Shown here piece by piece: positions 44,542 through 54,157 of a DNA stretch of 64,000 bases (within the stretch, counting starts at the first letter, position 1; each line of letters opens with the position of its first letter). The DNA is from Actinomadura alba (GTDB lineage: Bacteria > Actinomycetota > Actinomycetes > Streptosporangiales > Streptosporangiaceae). Location of the stretch: positions 514,447-578,446 of the forward strand of contig NZ_JABVEC010000002.1 in the NCBI RefSeq assembly GCF_014323705.1, read 5' to 3'. The notes beneath the pieces were generated by a model. That model worked only from the letters and a program-made list of their open reading frames with translations, ran no database searches and was not told where the DNA came from. A program made the position numbers and the translations under genes.

Positions 44542-44588
44542 CGCTGAACGGTCGTCCGCGCGATTCGTGATCTGACGGCCGTTCAGCG
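44542..44588. terminator. Stem-loop after the HesB-like gene
   Basis: Perfect 10-bp arms CGCTGAACGG / CCGTTCAGCG with a 27-nt loop, 7 bp after the stop codon. Confidence 0.5.
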
Positions 44589-44603
44589 TCCGCGTCCGCC
44601 CGG

Positions 44604-44629
44604 GGCCCTGGATCCGTGGATCCGGGGCC
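44604..44629. terminator. Strong stem-loop upstream of the MBL gene
   Basis: Twelve-base arms with one wobble (GGCCCTGGATCC / GGATCCGGGGCC) and a 2-nt turn. With the preceding stem it forms a two-hairpin terminator. Confidence 0.6.
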
Positions 44630-44686
44630 TGATCGCACATGCGAAGATCGACGTCAGCGGCACCGCAAGGGAGGGAGGCGAGAGCG

Positions 44687-45325
44687 ATGCGGCTCACCAA
44701 GCTGGGGCACGCGTGCGTACGGCTGACCGAGGACGACCGGACGCTCGTCATCGATCCGGGCGCGCTGACGTCCGAGGACGCCTTCGCGGGCGCCGACGCG
44801 ATCCTGATCACGCACGAGCACTTCGACCACTTCGAGGGCGACCGGCTCCGGCGCGCGATGGCCGCCGATCCGCGACTCGAGGTCTGGACCTGCCGTCCGG
44901 TCGCCGAGGGGCTGTCCGATCTGGGCGGCCGGGTCCACGTCACCGGGCACGGTGACGCGGTGACGGTGGCCGGCTTCGAGGTGCACGTCTACGGCGAGAA
45001 GCACGAGATCGTCCATCCGGACGTTCCTCCTGTGGACAACGTCGGGTTCCTGGTGGGCGGCGAGGTCTTCCACCCGGGCGACGCGTTCACGGTGCCCGAC
45101 GTCGAGATCCCGACGCTCTGCCTGCCGACGAACGCGCCGTGGATGAAGGCGCTGGACATGTACGCCTACCTTCGCGAGCTCGAACCGCGGCGTGCCTACT
45201 CCGTACACGACGGCCTGCTCAATGAGGTGGGTCTCAGCCTGGTCGACGGGCAACTCGGCGGTGAGGCCAAGCGGACCGGCGCGGACATCCGGCGCCTGCG
45301 CGACGGCGAGTCCGTGGAACTGTGA
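44687..45325 (+). CDS. MBL-fold metallo-hydrolase
   Basis: 212 residues of the UPF0173-like metallo-beta-lactamase group. The metal site THEHFDH is present, with further ligands in VTGHGD and FHPGDAF. ATG 44687 follows GGGAGG. The MRLTKLGHACVRL start is characteristic. Substrate unknown. Followed by an HAD hydrolase 60 bp later across a stretch with three GACACCGCGA repeats. Confidence 0.86.
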   Translation: MRLTKLGHACVRLTEDDRTLVIDPGALTSEDAFAGADAILITHEHFDHFEGDRLRRAMAADPRLEVWTCRPVAEGLSDLGGRVHVTGHGDAVTVAGFEVHVYGEKHEIVHPDVPPVDNVGFLVGGEVFHPGDAFTVPDVEIPTLCLPTNAPWMKALDMYAYLRELEPRRAYSVHDGLLNEVGLSLVDGQLGGEAKRTGADIRRLRDGESVEL

Positions 45326-45385
45326 CACCGCGAAGGAACTGACACCGCGACTGACACCGCGAAGGGGAGAGGGGAAGGGCGAAGC

Positions 45386-46042
45386 ATGCGCATCGAGGCG
45401 GTCTTCTTCGACATCGGGGAGACGCTCGTCAACGAGGGTGAGATCTACGGCCGCTGGGCGGACTGGCTGGGCGTTCCCCGGCACACGTTCCTCACCAAGC
45501 TCGGCGCGATCCTCGTGACCGATGGATCGTACGCGGAACTGTTCGAGTACTTCCGTCCCGGCTTCGACCTCGAGACGGAGGAGCGGCGCAGGGCGGAGGC
45601 GGGCATGCCGAACGGATTCACCGCCGACGACCTCTACCCCGACGCCCGCGCCTGCGTGTCGGCCCTGCGCGACCAGGGCGTGTTCGTCGGCGTGGCGGGC
45701 AACCAGCCCGCGGCCGCCGCACGGCAGTTCGCCGATCTCGGCCTGAAGGTCGACGTCGTCGGCATCTCGGCGGCGTGGGGCGTGGAGAAGCCCGCTCCGG
45801 AGTTCTTCCGGCGGTGCGTCGAGGCGGCCGACCGGCCCGCCGGGCAGGTGCTGTACGTGGGGGATCGCATCGACAACGACGTCCGTCCGGCGCTGGACTG
45901 CGGGATGCAGGTCGCCTTCCTGCGGCGGGGACCCTGGGGGTACATCCAGCGCGACGACGAGGCGCTGGAGCGATGTCGCTTCCGGCTGGACTCGCTCGCC
46001 GAACTGCCGTCGCTGGTCGCGGAGCACAATCGCGAGCACTGA
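45386..46042 (+). CDS. HAD superfamily hydrolase
   Basis: 218 residues. Motif I is FFDIGETLV (nucleophile Asp retained, the second Asp replaced by Gly), motif II lies in GVAGNQ, the lysine in WGVEKPAPEFF and the C-terminal acidic pair in YVGDRIDNDV. The cap is inserted after motif I (C1 type). Phosphatase activity on a small metabolite is likely, but loss of the acid/base Asp leaves this uncertain. Confidence 0.86.
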   Translation: MRIEAVFFDIGETLVNEGEIYGRWADWLGVPRHTFLTKLGAILVTDGSYAELFEYFRPGFDLETEERRRAEAGMPNGFTADDLYPDARACVSALRDQGVFVGVAGNQPAAAARQFADLGLKVDVVGISAAWGVEKPAPEFFRRCVEAADRPAGQVLYVGDRIDNDVRPALDCGMQVAFLRRGPWGYIQRDDEALERCRFRLDSLAELPSLVAEHNREH

Positions 46043-46282
46043 CGGCCGGGCCGCGAGCCCTCGGCCGGCCGCCGGACCGATCCGTGCGTAACCGCGACAC
46101 GGACCCGGTGCACCCACCTACGATTACCATGATCAGTAGAATCGTCCCCGCGCCACGGCCGCGGAGTGTCCAGGTTTGTACCGGCTCTCGGAGGCACGTC
46201 CCCGGTGTCGGAACTATGGGCCCCGGAGTTACCACGAAAGTCGGCTGGGTAGGGGGGACGTGACCTGCGAGTCGCATCCGAA

Positions 46283-48148
46283 ATGTCAGCAAATATCGAT
46301 ATGGTCACACATATGCCTAATGAGTCGACCGGGGATCTCGGCCCCACGGACCCCGTGGAGACCCGCGCCGACGCCGACCCGAGGCGCCTGCTCGCCCGGC
46401 GTTACCGGCTGGGCAAGCCGGTGGGGCGCGGCGGAATGGGCACGGTATGGCAGGCGCACGACGAGGTCCTCGGCCGCGACGTGGCGGTCAAGGAGGTCAT
46501 CCTTCCGCACGGGCTCAGCGACGATGAGCGCGCGATCCAGTACAAGCGGACCTTCCGCGAGGCCCGGACCGCCGCACGGCTGGGCCACCCCGGCGTCGTC
46601 ACCGTCTACGACGTCGTCGAAGAGGACGGCCGGCCCTGGATCATCATGGAGCTCATCCAGTCGCGGTCGCTGGATCAGGTGATCAAAGGTGAGGGGCCGC
46701 TGCCCCCGCGCCGGGCCGCCGAGATCGGCCGGCAGATGCTGGCCGCCCTGCACGCGGCGCATGAGGCCGGAGTCCTGCACCGCGACGTGAAGCCGAGCAA
46801 CGTGCTCCTCGGCGCGGGCGACCGCGCGGTGCTGACCGACTTCGGCATCGCCACCGCGACCGGTGACGTCACTCTCACCCAGACCGGCCTCGTGATGGGG
46901 TCGCCCGCCTACATAGCGCCCGAGCGCGCACGCGGGCGCACCGTCGGGCCCGCCTCCGACCTGTGGTCCCTCGGCATCACGCTCCATGCCATGGTCGACG
47001 GGAAGTCACCGTACGAGCGGTCCGAGCCGATGGCGTCGCTGGTGGCGATCATCTCCGAGGAGCCGGAGCCCGCCGCCAACGCCGGGCCCCTCGCACCGGT
47101 CATCGAGGGTCTGCTCCGCAAGGACCCCGACGAGCGCATGGACGCCCGCGAGGCCGGCACCCTGCTGGACGAAATCGTCCGCGCGGAGTCTCCGGCCGTA
47201 CATAATCCGGCCGTACAGAAGACGCGTCCGATCCCGATGCAGCAGGGCGAGGCCACGCGGGCCCCGGCGCGGGACGCGGCGGAGGCCCTACCCGAGTCGC
47301 CGGCCGCTCGCACCGTCGGCGACGGCGACGCGGGAATCGCCATCCCCTGGGACGCGGACGCCGACGACACCGCCGAGGCGGCCGACGCCGTAGTGGGCGC
47401 CGAGTCGACCATGGCGGCCGACCGGTCCGCACCGGGCCCAGCCGGCCGGCGGTGGACACCGCGAGTACAGGTGACGACGACCTCGGTGATCCTGGTCATC
47501 GTGGGGATCGCGCTGCTGGCGCTCGGCATCGTGGCGATTCAGGCGGCGAACTCCGACAACGACGCCGCGCAGCAGTCGAACAACTCCAAGGCGCCGGTGG
47601 GGTCGCCGAAGAGCCCGTCGGCGAAGTCGTCACCGAAGTCGCCGGCGCCCTCACCGAGTCCGTCGAGCTCACCGGAGCGGAGCTCGTCCGGCGTGCCCGA
47701 GGGCTTCCGCACCCATGAGGACCCGAGTGGTTTCTCCGTGGCCCTGCCCAGGGACTGGAGCGGGCCCGAGCGGCGCTCGTACTCGAAATCCAGCGTGTTC
47801 TTCTTCTCGCCGGACCGCGACGCCTACCTCCAGATCGACCAGACCTCCGAGCCGGGTAAGAGCGCGCTGGAGGACTGGCGGAGACAGGCGCAGAGCGCCC
47901 CGAGCCGGTTCCCGGGATACCGGGAGGTCAGGCTCGAGGCACTGGCCGAGGGCGACCCGGTCGCCGATCCCTCGGGCCGTAAGGCCGCGGACTGGGAGTT
48001 CACGCACGGCTCGACGCACGTGCTCAACCGCGGCTTCGTGACCAACGGTCATGGTTACGCGATCCTGCTGTCGGTACCCGAGCGCGAATGGGACAAGACT
48101 TTCGAGCGTCTCGCGCCCGTGTACGAGTCCTTCAAGTCCGAGGACTGA
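46283..48148 (+). CDS. Transmembrane Ser/Thr protein kinase (paralogue 1)
   Basis: 621-residue PknB-type kinase. The kinase domain (about 40-295) has GRGGMGTVW, VAVKEV, LHRDVKPSNVLL and DFGIA; a linker follows, then one membrane helix (about 400-420) and a Ser/Pro-rich stalk. The extracellular domain (about 475-621) begins GFSVALPRDW and contains YLQIDQT and ADWEFT. It has no PASTA repeats. ATG 46283 or 46313 could be the start; neither has a good ribosome site. Its extracellular domain is shared with the two kinases that follow. Confidence 0.88.
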   Translation: MSANIDMVTHMPNESTGDLGPTDPVETRADADPRRLLARRYRLGKPVGRGGMGTVWQAHDEVLGRDVAVKEVILPHGLSDDERAIQYKRTFREARTAARLGHPGVVTVYDVVEEDGRPWIIMELIQSRSLDQVIKGEGPLPPRRAAEIGRQMLAALHAAHEAGVLHRDVKPSNVLLGAGDRAVLTDFGIATATGDVTLTQTGLVMGSPAYIAPERARGRTVGPASDLWSLGITLHAMVDGKSPYERSEPMASLVAIISEEPEPAANAGPLAPVIEGLLRKDPDERMDAREAGTLLDEIVRAESPAVHNPAVQKTRPIPMQQGEATRAPARDAAEALPESPAARTVGDGDAGIAIPWDADADDTAEAADAVVGAESTMAADRSAPGPAGRRWTPRVQVTTTSVILVIVGIALLALGIVAIQAANSDNDAAQQSNNSKAPVGSPKSPSAKSSPKSPAPSPSPSSSPERSSSGVPEGFRTHEDPSGFSVALPRDWSGPERRSYSKSSVFFFSPDRDAYLQIDQTSEPGKSALEDWRRQAQSAPSRFPGYREVRLEALAEGDPVADPSGRKAADWEFTHGSTHVLNRGFVTNGHGYAILLSVPEREWDKTFERLAPVYESFKSED

Positions 48149-48174
48149 CTGCGCGCTCCCAACCCACCCGGCCG

Positions 48175-49920
48175 TCACGAGGCGGTGAACGTCCGGTAGA
48201 CCGTGTCGAGGTGGGTCGTCGCCGACGACCAGTCGTGCTCCAACGCGCGGAAGTAGATGGCGTAGGTTCGGCCGTTCAGGCGTACGAACCGGTCCTTGGC
48301 CCGCACGGTTCCCACGCCGGCGGCGTCGTCGAAGGTGAAGTCCCAGTCGGCGGCGTCCACACCCTGGTACTTCAGCCCCTGGATCGACGTGATGGCGTAG
48401 CCGGGAAATCCGGGGTCGCCGGGAGCGTCGCCATCGGCCCGGTAGGCCTGTTGCAGCGGGGTACCGGTCCAGGCGGTCTGGTCGATCTGCAGGAACGTTG
48501 TCCGGTGGGGAGCGTCCCAGAAGACGCTCCTGCCCGCCGACCGCCTCGTCCAACCGGTGGGAACCGCGACGCTGAACCCGGCCTCGTCGGCGGTGCTGTA
48601 GCCCGCGGGGGCGCTGTTGCGGAGGGCCGTCGATCCGCCGGAGCCGTTGCCCCCGGTGCCATCGCCTCGTGAACGCGAGGTCTCGCTCCCCGCGGCCGCG
48701 TCCGTGCTCGTCAACTGGGACCGCAGCATCAGCCCGATGACGATCGCGGCCACGACGATGATCGCCGCGACGACGACGATGAGGGCGGTCTTCGCGCGCT
48801 CCCGCTGCCGCGCCGTGGCCTGCGGTCGCGGCTGGGTGTCGTGCCAGTGCGCCATCTCGGACGACACCCGGTCCCACTCCACCTGGGTCGGTGGGTCCGC
48901 GGCGTGCGGCGGTACCGGCGTCCACGAGGACGGCTGCGTGTGGGGTCGGTCGGGTGGTCGCGTGGGCGGCGGGGTGTACGCCGTGCGATCGAATTGCGCG
49001 GCCATCTCGAGCGACGCGGCGTCCCGCACCGTACTCTCCGTGCCGCCGAACCCGCCGGGTGGCGGATCGAGCATCGTGGCGTCGTCCGGCCGAGCCGCGC
49101 CGGTGCGTGCCACGGCGCGAAGCATCGGCAGCGCCTCGTCGGCGCTGATGCGGTAGGCCGGGTCGCGGGTGAGCAGGCCGTCGAGGACCGGGCGCAGCGG
49201 CCCGGCGTTGCGCGGCGTCGGCACCGGCTCGGTCAGGGCCGCCGCGAGTGCCGCCACCCCGTCTTCGCGCTCGTACGGCGGCCCGCCCTCGACCGCCGCG
49301 TACAGCGTGGCGCCGAGCGCCCACAGGTCCGAGGCCGGCGATGCCCGCTCGCCCTGCGCCCGCTCCGGCGGAATGTAGTTCGGCGAGCCCATCACCAGGC
49401 CGGTCTGGGTGAGCGTCGTGTCGCCCTCGGACTGGGCGATGCCGAAGTCGGTGAGCACGACACGACCGTCGCCGGTGACCAGCACGTTGCTCGGCTTGAC
49501 GTCGCGGTGCAGCACTCCGGCCGTGTGCGCGTGGCGCAGGGCGCTCAGTGTCTGGTGGCCGAACTCCGCAGCGCGCGCGGGCGGGAGCGGGCCGTCCTCG
49601 TTGATGATGTTCTGCAGAGAGCGAGCCTGGACGAACTCCATCACGATCCACGGCCGCCCGTGCTCCTCGACCACGTCGTGCACGGTGACGACGCCGGGAT
49701 GATTCAGCCGCGCCGACGCCCGCGCCTCGCGGAACGTCCGCTCGTACAGGATCCGCTCTTCGGTGGCGGTGAGGCCCGGTGGGTACAGCACCTCCTTGAC
49801 GGCCACGTCGCGGCCCAGCACCTCGTCGTGCGCCCGCCAGACGGTGCCCATGCCGCCTCTGCCCACGACTGACACGAGCCGGTAGCGCTGTCCAAGCAGA
49901 TGACCCTGATCCTGCGCCAT
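48175..49920 (-). CDS. Transmembrane Ser/Thr protein kinase (paralogue 2)
   Basis: 581 residues. Kinase domain about 14-275 with GRGGMGTVW, LHRDVKPSNVLV, DFGIAQ and the PNYIPPE activation segment end; a linker rich in Pro/Thr; membrane helix about 378-402; extracellular domain about 445-581 with GFSVAVPTGW, FLQIDQTAWTG and ADWDFT. Convergent with paralogue 1 and tandem with paralogue 3, showing a local triplication. Confidence 0.89.
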   Translation of the reverse strand: MAQDQGHLLGQRYRLVSVVGRGGMGTVWRAHDEVLGRDVAVKEVLYPPGLTATEERILYERTFREARASARLNHPGVVTVHDVVEEHGRPWIVMEFVQARSLQNIINEDGPLPPARAAEFGHQTLSALRHAHTAGVLHRDVKPSNVLVTGDGRVVLTDFGIAQSEGDTTLTQTGLVMGSPNYIPPERAQGERASPASDLWALGATLYAAVEGGPPYEREDGVAALAAALTEPVPTPRNAGPLRPVLDGLLTRDPAYRISADEALPMLRAVARTGAARPDDATMLDPPPGGFGGTESTVRDAASLEMAAQFDRTAYTPPPTRPPDRPHTQPSSWTPVPPHAADPPTQVEWDRVSSEMAHWHDTQPRPQATARQRERAKTALIVVVAAIIVVAAIVIGLMLRSQLTSTDAAAGSETSRSRGDGTGGNGSGGSTALRNSAPAGYSTADEAGFSVAVPTGWTRRSAGRSVFWDAPHRTTFLQIDQTAWTGTPLQQAYRADGDAPGDPGFPGYAITSIQGLKYQGVDAADWDFTFDDAAGVGTVRAKDRFVRLNGRTYAIYFRALEHDWSSATTHLDTVYRTFTAS

Positions 49921-50079
49921 TGCGAAATCGTCCCCTGTACGAAGGTCAGCCGCCTACTCTGCGGAGCCTGTCCCAGAATTGCTCATGGTGATGCCCGAGT
50001 CACGTCCGTTCACCCCGACTTCACTAGGACGCGGGCCGTACTCCCGGGGTTTCAGCCGCAGGACGGCGGTGCGCGCGGC

Positions 50080-51789
50080 TCAGGGGGTGAACGTCTCCAG
50101 GAAACCGTTCACCCGCTCCTGGGAGGTGTTCCAGTCGGCGGCCGGCAGCGCGACGAACACCGCGTAGCGCCCTCCGTCGGCGGCGATGACACGGCGGTCC
50201 ACTCCGTGCATCGGTATGCCGGCACGGCCGTTCCAGGTGAACTCGATGTCGGCGGCCTCGTAGGGGGTACCGGTGACGTGCCGGAGGCCGACCCGCCGGT
50301 AGCCGTCCAGGGCCCGGTTGGCGAGGACCTCGCGCTCCCACTGCTTCCATGCCTCGTACGGCCGTCCAGTCCACGGCGTTCGGTCGACCTGGAGGTAGGC
50401 CGCGGATCCGGGGTCGCGCCAGAACACGCTCGCGCCCTCCGACGAGCGGCGCCATCCGGCGGGCACGGCGACCGTGGCACCGGACACCTGTTCCCTCCGC
50501 CAGCCGGCCGGCAACGCGCGCGCGGTCGAGGTGGCCGAGGTCGGCGCCGGACTCACGGAGGCGGGCGCCGCCGAGCCGGCGGTTTTCGTCGCCGTCGCGG
50601 TCGATGAGGCGGTCGATGAGGCGCCGTCCGCCCCCGACGCGCGGTGCGAACGGTCCTGTACGAGGAGCACGCCCACGAGCACGATGACGACGGCGACCAG
50701 GCCGCCGACCATGGCCAGCAGCCCGCCGTTCAGATCTCTGCGCCGGCGAACGCCCACCGTGTTGAGATCGCCGTCCGCTGTCGACCACGGCACCGCGTCG
50801 GGCCCGATCTGAGCGGTCAGGTCACCCGGCCCGGCCACGGCACCGGAGATCGTCGGCCGCGGCTCTCCCATCGTGGGGGCACCGGTGGATTGCGGGGTGT
50901 GCGGAAACGGGCTGTGCGGAAACGGGTTTTGCGGATGCGGGTTTTGCGGATGCGGCGTGGTGCCGTCCGCGACCTGGGAGAGCAGGTCCATGGCCGTGCC
51001 GGGGTCCATGCGCTGGGCCGGGTCGCGATGGAGCAGTCCCCGCAGCAGCGGCATGAGCGGCCCCGCGTTGTGCGGGGGCGGGGGGTCCTGCGTGAGGATC
51101 GCCGCCATGACGGCCATGGCGCTGGTCTGCGGATAAGGCGGTCGGCCTTCGCAGGCGGCGTAGAGCGTCGCTCCGAGCGCCCACAGGTCGGAGGCGCCCG
51201 TCGCGCGTTCGCCTCTGACCCGTTCCGGCGCGATGTACGCGGGAGATCCCACCAGCAGACCGGTATGGGTCAGCTGTGGGTCGCCCTCCACCTGGGCGAT
51301 GCCGAAGTCGGTGAGGATCGCGCGGTCGTCGCCCGTGATGAGCACGTTGCCGGGTTTGACGTCGCGGTGCAGGATGCCCGTCGCATGGGCGGCCCGCAGC
51401 GCACCGAGCGTCTGGCGGCCCATGTCCGCGACCCATCGTGGCGGCCGCGGCCCTTCGTGCTCGATGACGTCCTGCAGTGAGCGCGACTCGACGAACTCCA
51501 TGACGATCCACGGTCTGGCGTCCTCGTCGACGACGTCGTGGACGGTCACGATGCCGGGATGGTTCAGCCGGGCGGTCGCCCGGGCCTCCCGAAGCGTGCG
51601 ATGGTGCAGCAGGTCCCGCTCCTCGTCGGCGAGGTCGCGGCGTACGACGACCTCCTTGACCGCGACCTCACGGGCGAGCACCTCGTCGGTCGCCCGCCAG
51701 ACGGTGCCCATGCCGCCCTGGCCCACGACGGACATCAACCGGTAGCGCCGTGCGAGGAGTCGCCCCGCCTCCTGTGCCCCCTGTGACAT
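50080..51789 (-). CDS. Transmembrane Ser/Thr protein kinase (paralogue 3)
   Basis: 569 residues. Kinase domain about 18-280 (GQGGMGTVW, LHRDVKPGNVLI, DFGIAQ, SPAYIAPE), a linker with an NPHPQ/NPFPH pentapeptide repeat, membrane helix about 348-372, and an extracellular domain with ATVAVPAGW, YLQVDRTPWTG and ADIEFTW. The same ligand or mechanical stimulus as for the other two is possible. Upstream and divergent features are limited: its ATG lies 84 bp beyond the response-regulator stop. Confidence 0.89.
   Translation of the reverse strand: MSQGAQEAGRLLARRYRLMSVVGQGGMGTVWRATDEVLAREVAVKEVVVRRDLADEERDLLHHRTLREARATARLNHPGIVTVHDVVDEDARPWIVMEFVESRSLQDVIEHEGPRPPRWVADMGRQTLGALRAAHATGILHRDVKPGNVLITGDDRAILTDFGIAQVEGDPQLTHTGLLVGSPAYIAPERVRGERATGASDLWALGATLYAACEGRPPYPQTSAMAVMAAILTQDPPPPHNAGPLMPLLRGLLHRDPAQRMDPGTAMDLLSQVADGTTPHPQNPHPQNPFPHSPFPHTPQSTGAPTMGEPRPTISGAVAGPGDLTAQIGPDAVPWSTADGDLNTVGVRRRRDLNGGLLAMVGGLVAVVIVLVGVLLVQDRSHRASGADGASSTASSTATATKTAGSAAPASVSPAPTSATSTARALPAGWRREQVSGATVAVPAGWRRSSEGASVFWRDPGSAAYLQVDRTPWTGRPYEAWKQWEREVLANRALDGYRRVGLRHVTGTPYEAADIEFTWNGRAGIPMHGVDRRVIAADGGRYAVFVALPAADWNTSQERVNGFLETFTP
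50899..50958 (-). repeat. In-frame tandem repeat 4 x 15 bp in kinase 3
   Basis: Units of GTGCGGAAACGGGTT and TTGCGGATGCGGGTT type, two of each, encode the linker pentapeptides NPFPH and NPHPQ between kinase domain and membrane helix. Confidence 0.85.
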
Positions 51790-51873
51790 GTCCCGCGACT
51801 TTACAGATCGCCGCTAACAGATCCGTATCGCCGTAGAAGATTGGCAAAGACAGTGATGATCAAGCTTTGATGA

Positions 51874-52599
51874 TCAGGCTTTGTGGCGGTGTGGCGTGCC
51901 AGGATCCTTGATCGACGTGATCTGGGCGGACGGCTGACCGAGCCAGCCGGGTCTGACCAGGCCGGACTCATAGGCGAACACCACGAGCTGGGCCCGGTCG
52001 CGGGCACCGAGCTTGACCATGGAGCGGCTCACGTGGGTCTTCGCCGTCGCGGGGCTGACCACCAGCCGCGCGGCGATCTCCTCGTTCGTGAGTCCCTCGC
52101 CGACCAGCGTCATGACCTCGCGTTCGCGGTCGGTGAGCGAGTTCAGATGGGGCGACGGGCGCGGCTCCTTCGCGCGCGTGGCGTACTCGGCGATCAGGCG
52201 CCGCGTCACGCTGGGCGACAGCAGGGCGTCCCCGGCCGCCACCGCCCGCACGGCGTGGATGAGCTCCACCGGTTCGGTGTCCTTGACCAGGAAGCCGCTC
52301 GCGCCTCCGCGCAGCGCCTCGAAGACGTACTCGTCCAGCTCGAACGTCGTGAGGATGACGACGCGGGTGCCGTCGAGCCGCTCGTCGGCGGCGATGAGCC
52401 GGGTGGCGGCCAGGCCGTCGAGCACGGGCATGCGGATGTCCATGAGCACCACGTCCGGCCGGTTGGCGCGTGCCAGCCGTACCGCCTCCTCACCGTCGCC
52501 GGCCTCACCGACCACCTCGATGCCGTCCTGGGCGTCGAGCAGCGCGCGGAACCCAGCGCGTACGAGCACCTGGTCATCGGCGAGCAGCACGCGGATCAT
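51874..52599 (-). CDS. NarL/FixJ-type response regulator
   Basis: 241 residues. Receiver domain with acidic pair LLADDQ, phospho-acceptor Asp54 (VLMDIRMP), a switch threonine in LTTF and lysine in LVKD. The LuxR HTH (SLTDREREVMTLVGEGLTNEEIAARL) is at about 150-215. ATG overlaps the sensor kinase stop (ATGA). It acts with the adjacent sensor kinase. Confidence 0.9.
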   Translation of the reverse strand: MIRVLLADDQVLVRAGFRALLDAQDGIEVVGEAGDGEEAVRLARANRPDVVLMDIRMPVLDGLAATRLIAADERLDGTRVVILTTFELDEYVFEALRGGASGFLVKDTEPVELIHAVRAVAAGDALLSPSVTRRLIAEYATRAKEPRPSPHLNSLTDREREVMTLVGEGLTNEEIAARLVVSPATAKTHVSRSMVKLGARDRAQLVVFAYESGLVRPGWLGQPSAQITSIKDPGTPHRHKA

Positions 52600-53831
52600 T
52601 CATCCTCCTCGAAGGGCAGCCGGGCAAAGACCCGGAACCCGCCACCGGGCAGCGGGCCCGCGGAGAACCCTCCGCCGAGAGCCAGCGCCCGTTCCCGCAT
52701 GCCGGGGAGCCCGCTGCCCCCCGAGTCGTCAGGGAGCAGCACCGCTCCCTTGCCCTCGTCCTCGATCTCGACCTCGATGTCCAGCTCACCGTAGGTGATC
52801 CGGACCCGGGTCCGGACCGGCATCGGGCCGGCGTGCCGGGTCACGTTGGTCAGCGACTCCTGGACGATCCGGAACGCCGCCAGGTCCACGCCGGCCGGCA
52901 GGGGCCGGGCGGTGCCGCCGATCTCGCTGTGCAGGTCGAGCCCGGCCGCTCGGGCCCGCTCCAGGAGTTCGTCGAGGCGTGCCAGCCCGACGGTGGGGGC
53001 GCGCGGTGCGACGTCCTCGCCCTGCTGCCGCAGCACGCCGATGACCGAGCGCATCTCGCCCAGCGCCTCCTTGCTCGCCTCCTTGATGGCGGCCAGCGCG
53101 GTGCGGGCCTGCTCGGGTCGGTCGTCCATGAGATGCAGGGCCACCCCCGCCTGCACGTTGATCATGGAGATGTTGTGGGCCAGCACGTCGTGCAGTTCCC
53201 TCGCGATGCGCAGCCGCTCTTCACTCGCTCGCCGCCGCCCCTCCTCCTGCCGGGTCCGCTCGGCCTGTGCCGTCTTCTCGCTGCGGATCCGTACGATCTC
53301 GGCGCTGGTCAGCACGACCAGCACCCAGGCAACGACGAACGTGGTGCCGAGGAGGGTCGGGCGCTCCATCGGGAAGACGCGGTCGGAGGCGACACCGGCC
53401 TGCTCCGCCGGCAGGCCCAGCCGGGCCGACAGTGTGAAGAAGCCGGTGAGGCCGGCGCCGGTCGCGATCCACACGAAGCGCCGGTGCCCTGCCGTCACCG
53501 CGGCGGTCATCGCCACCGCCGCCGAGAGGAAGGCCGGGCCGTAGACGTAGGCCCGCAGGTAGTAGAGGAGGGTGATGGCGCTCACCGCGAGCAGCGTGAC
53601 GATCGGGCGCCGGCGGCGGGCGAGCAGGATCAGCGGGCCCGCGCAGAGCAGGAGGTGCGCGAAGAGGTCCAACCTCGTCGGGTCGTAGATCTGCTCGTCG
53701 CCGTACACGCCCCGCTCGGCCCCGGTCGAGCCCATGAGCTGGAAGAACAGGACCACGAGCGGCACCGTCCACACGGGCAGCCGGCCGAGCCCCGGCCAGT
53801 GCGCCAGCCGGCTGATGCGGGACGAGATCAC
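52596..53831 (-). CDS. NarX-type sensor histidine kinase
   Basis: 411 residues. The N-terminal half has four to six membrane helices with little extracellular exposure. The HisKA_3 box RIARELHDVLAHNISMI (His near 214) and a degenerate HATPase with ESLTNVTRHAG and GGSGLPGMRERA follow. The GTG start at 53831 is uncertain. It signals to the downstream response regulator; the stimulus is unknown, perhaps membrane state. Confidence 0.88.
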   Translation of the reverse strand: MISSRISRLAHWPGLGRLPVWTVPLVVLFFQLMGSTGAERGVYGDEQIYDPTRLDLFAHLLLCAGPLILLARRRRPIVTLLAVSAITLLYYLRAYVYGPAFLSAAVAMTAAVTAGHRRFVWIATGAGLTGFFTLSARLGLPAEQAGVASDRVFPMERPTLLGTTFVVAWVLVVLTSAEIVRIRSEKTAQAERTRQEEGRRRASEERLRIARELHDVLAHNISMINVQAGVALHLMDDRPEQARTALAAIKEASKEALGEMRSVIGVLRQQGEDVAPRAPTVGLARLDELLERARAAGLDLHSEIGGTARPLPAGVDLAAFRIVQESLTNVTRHAGPMPVRTRVRITYGELDIEVEIEDEGKGAVLLPDDSGGSGLPGMRERALALGGGFSAGPLPGGGFRVFARLPFEEDE

Positions 53832-54157
53832 ACCGACACCGTAGGCGAGAGACCGGCGTGGTCACGTCCCCCTGGCGAGGTGGCCGGTGCTACGCCCGGG
53901 GAGGCCGGTGCTACGCCCGGGGAGGCCGGTGCTACGCCCGGGGAGGTACGCACTGACCGGGACCCAATGCGCCGGCGGGTGGCGTGGCCGGCCGCGTCCG
54001 CTACTTCCCTGGTCGCACGGGCGGACGTACCGCGGTGGGAGTAGCGATCGTGGCGGTGATCCACCGTGCGAAGGAGCGGAAAGGTCTCCGTGCGCCTGAT
54101 GACACGGCCGCCCGGGCACGCGACGATGGCAGCGCGACGGAACGGAAGGGGCCGGTG
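53832..54157. other. Intergenic region with tandem repeats
   Basis: 326 bp between the divergent sensor kinase and a small membrane protein gene. It contains three exact 21-bp repeats at 53883-53945 (listed separately). The rest shows no convincing ORF or recognisable operator. Confidence 0.5.
53883..53945. repeat. Perfect tandem repeat 3 x 21 bp
   Basis: Three identical 21-bp units (each containing GGTGCTACGCCCGGGG) lie 52-114 bp upstream of the sensor kinase start. The unit equals two helical turns, so bound proteins would align on one DNA face. Confidence 0.85.

Noticed and set aside
47669..49651. A 660-codon minus-strand frame overlapping kinase 2
   Set aside because: Same strand, shifted frame of the kinase; repeats its Arg/Gly bias without motifs.
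46283..51789. PASTA-type PknB kinases
   Set aside because: The extracellular parts lack PASTA repeats in all three proteins.
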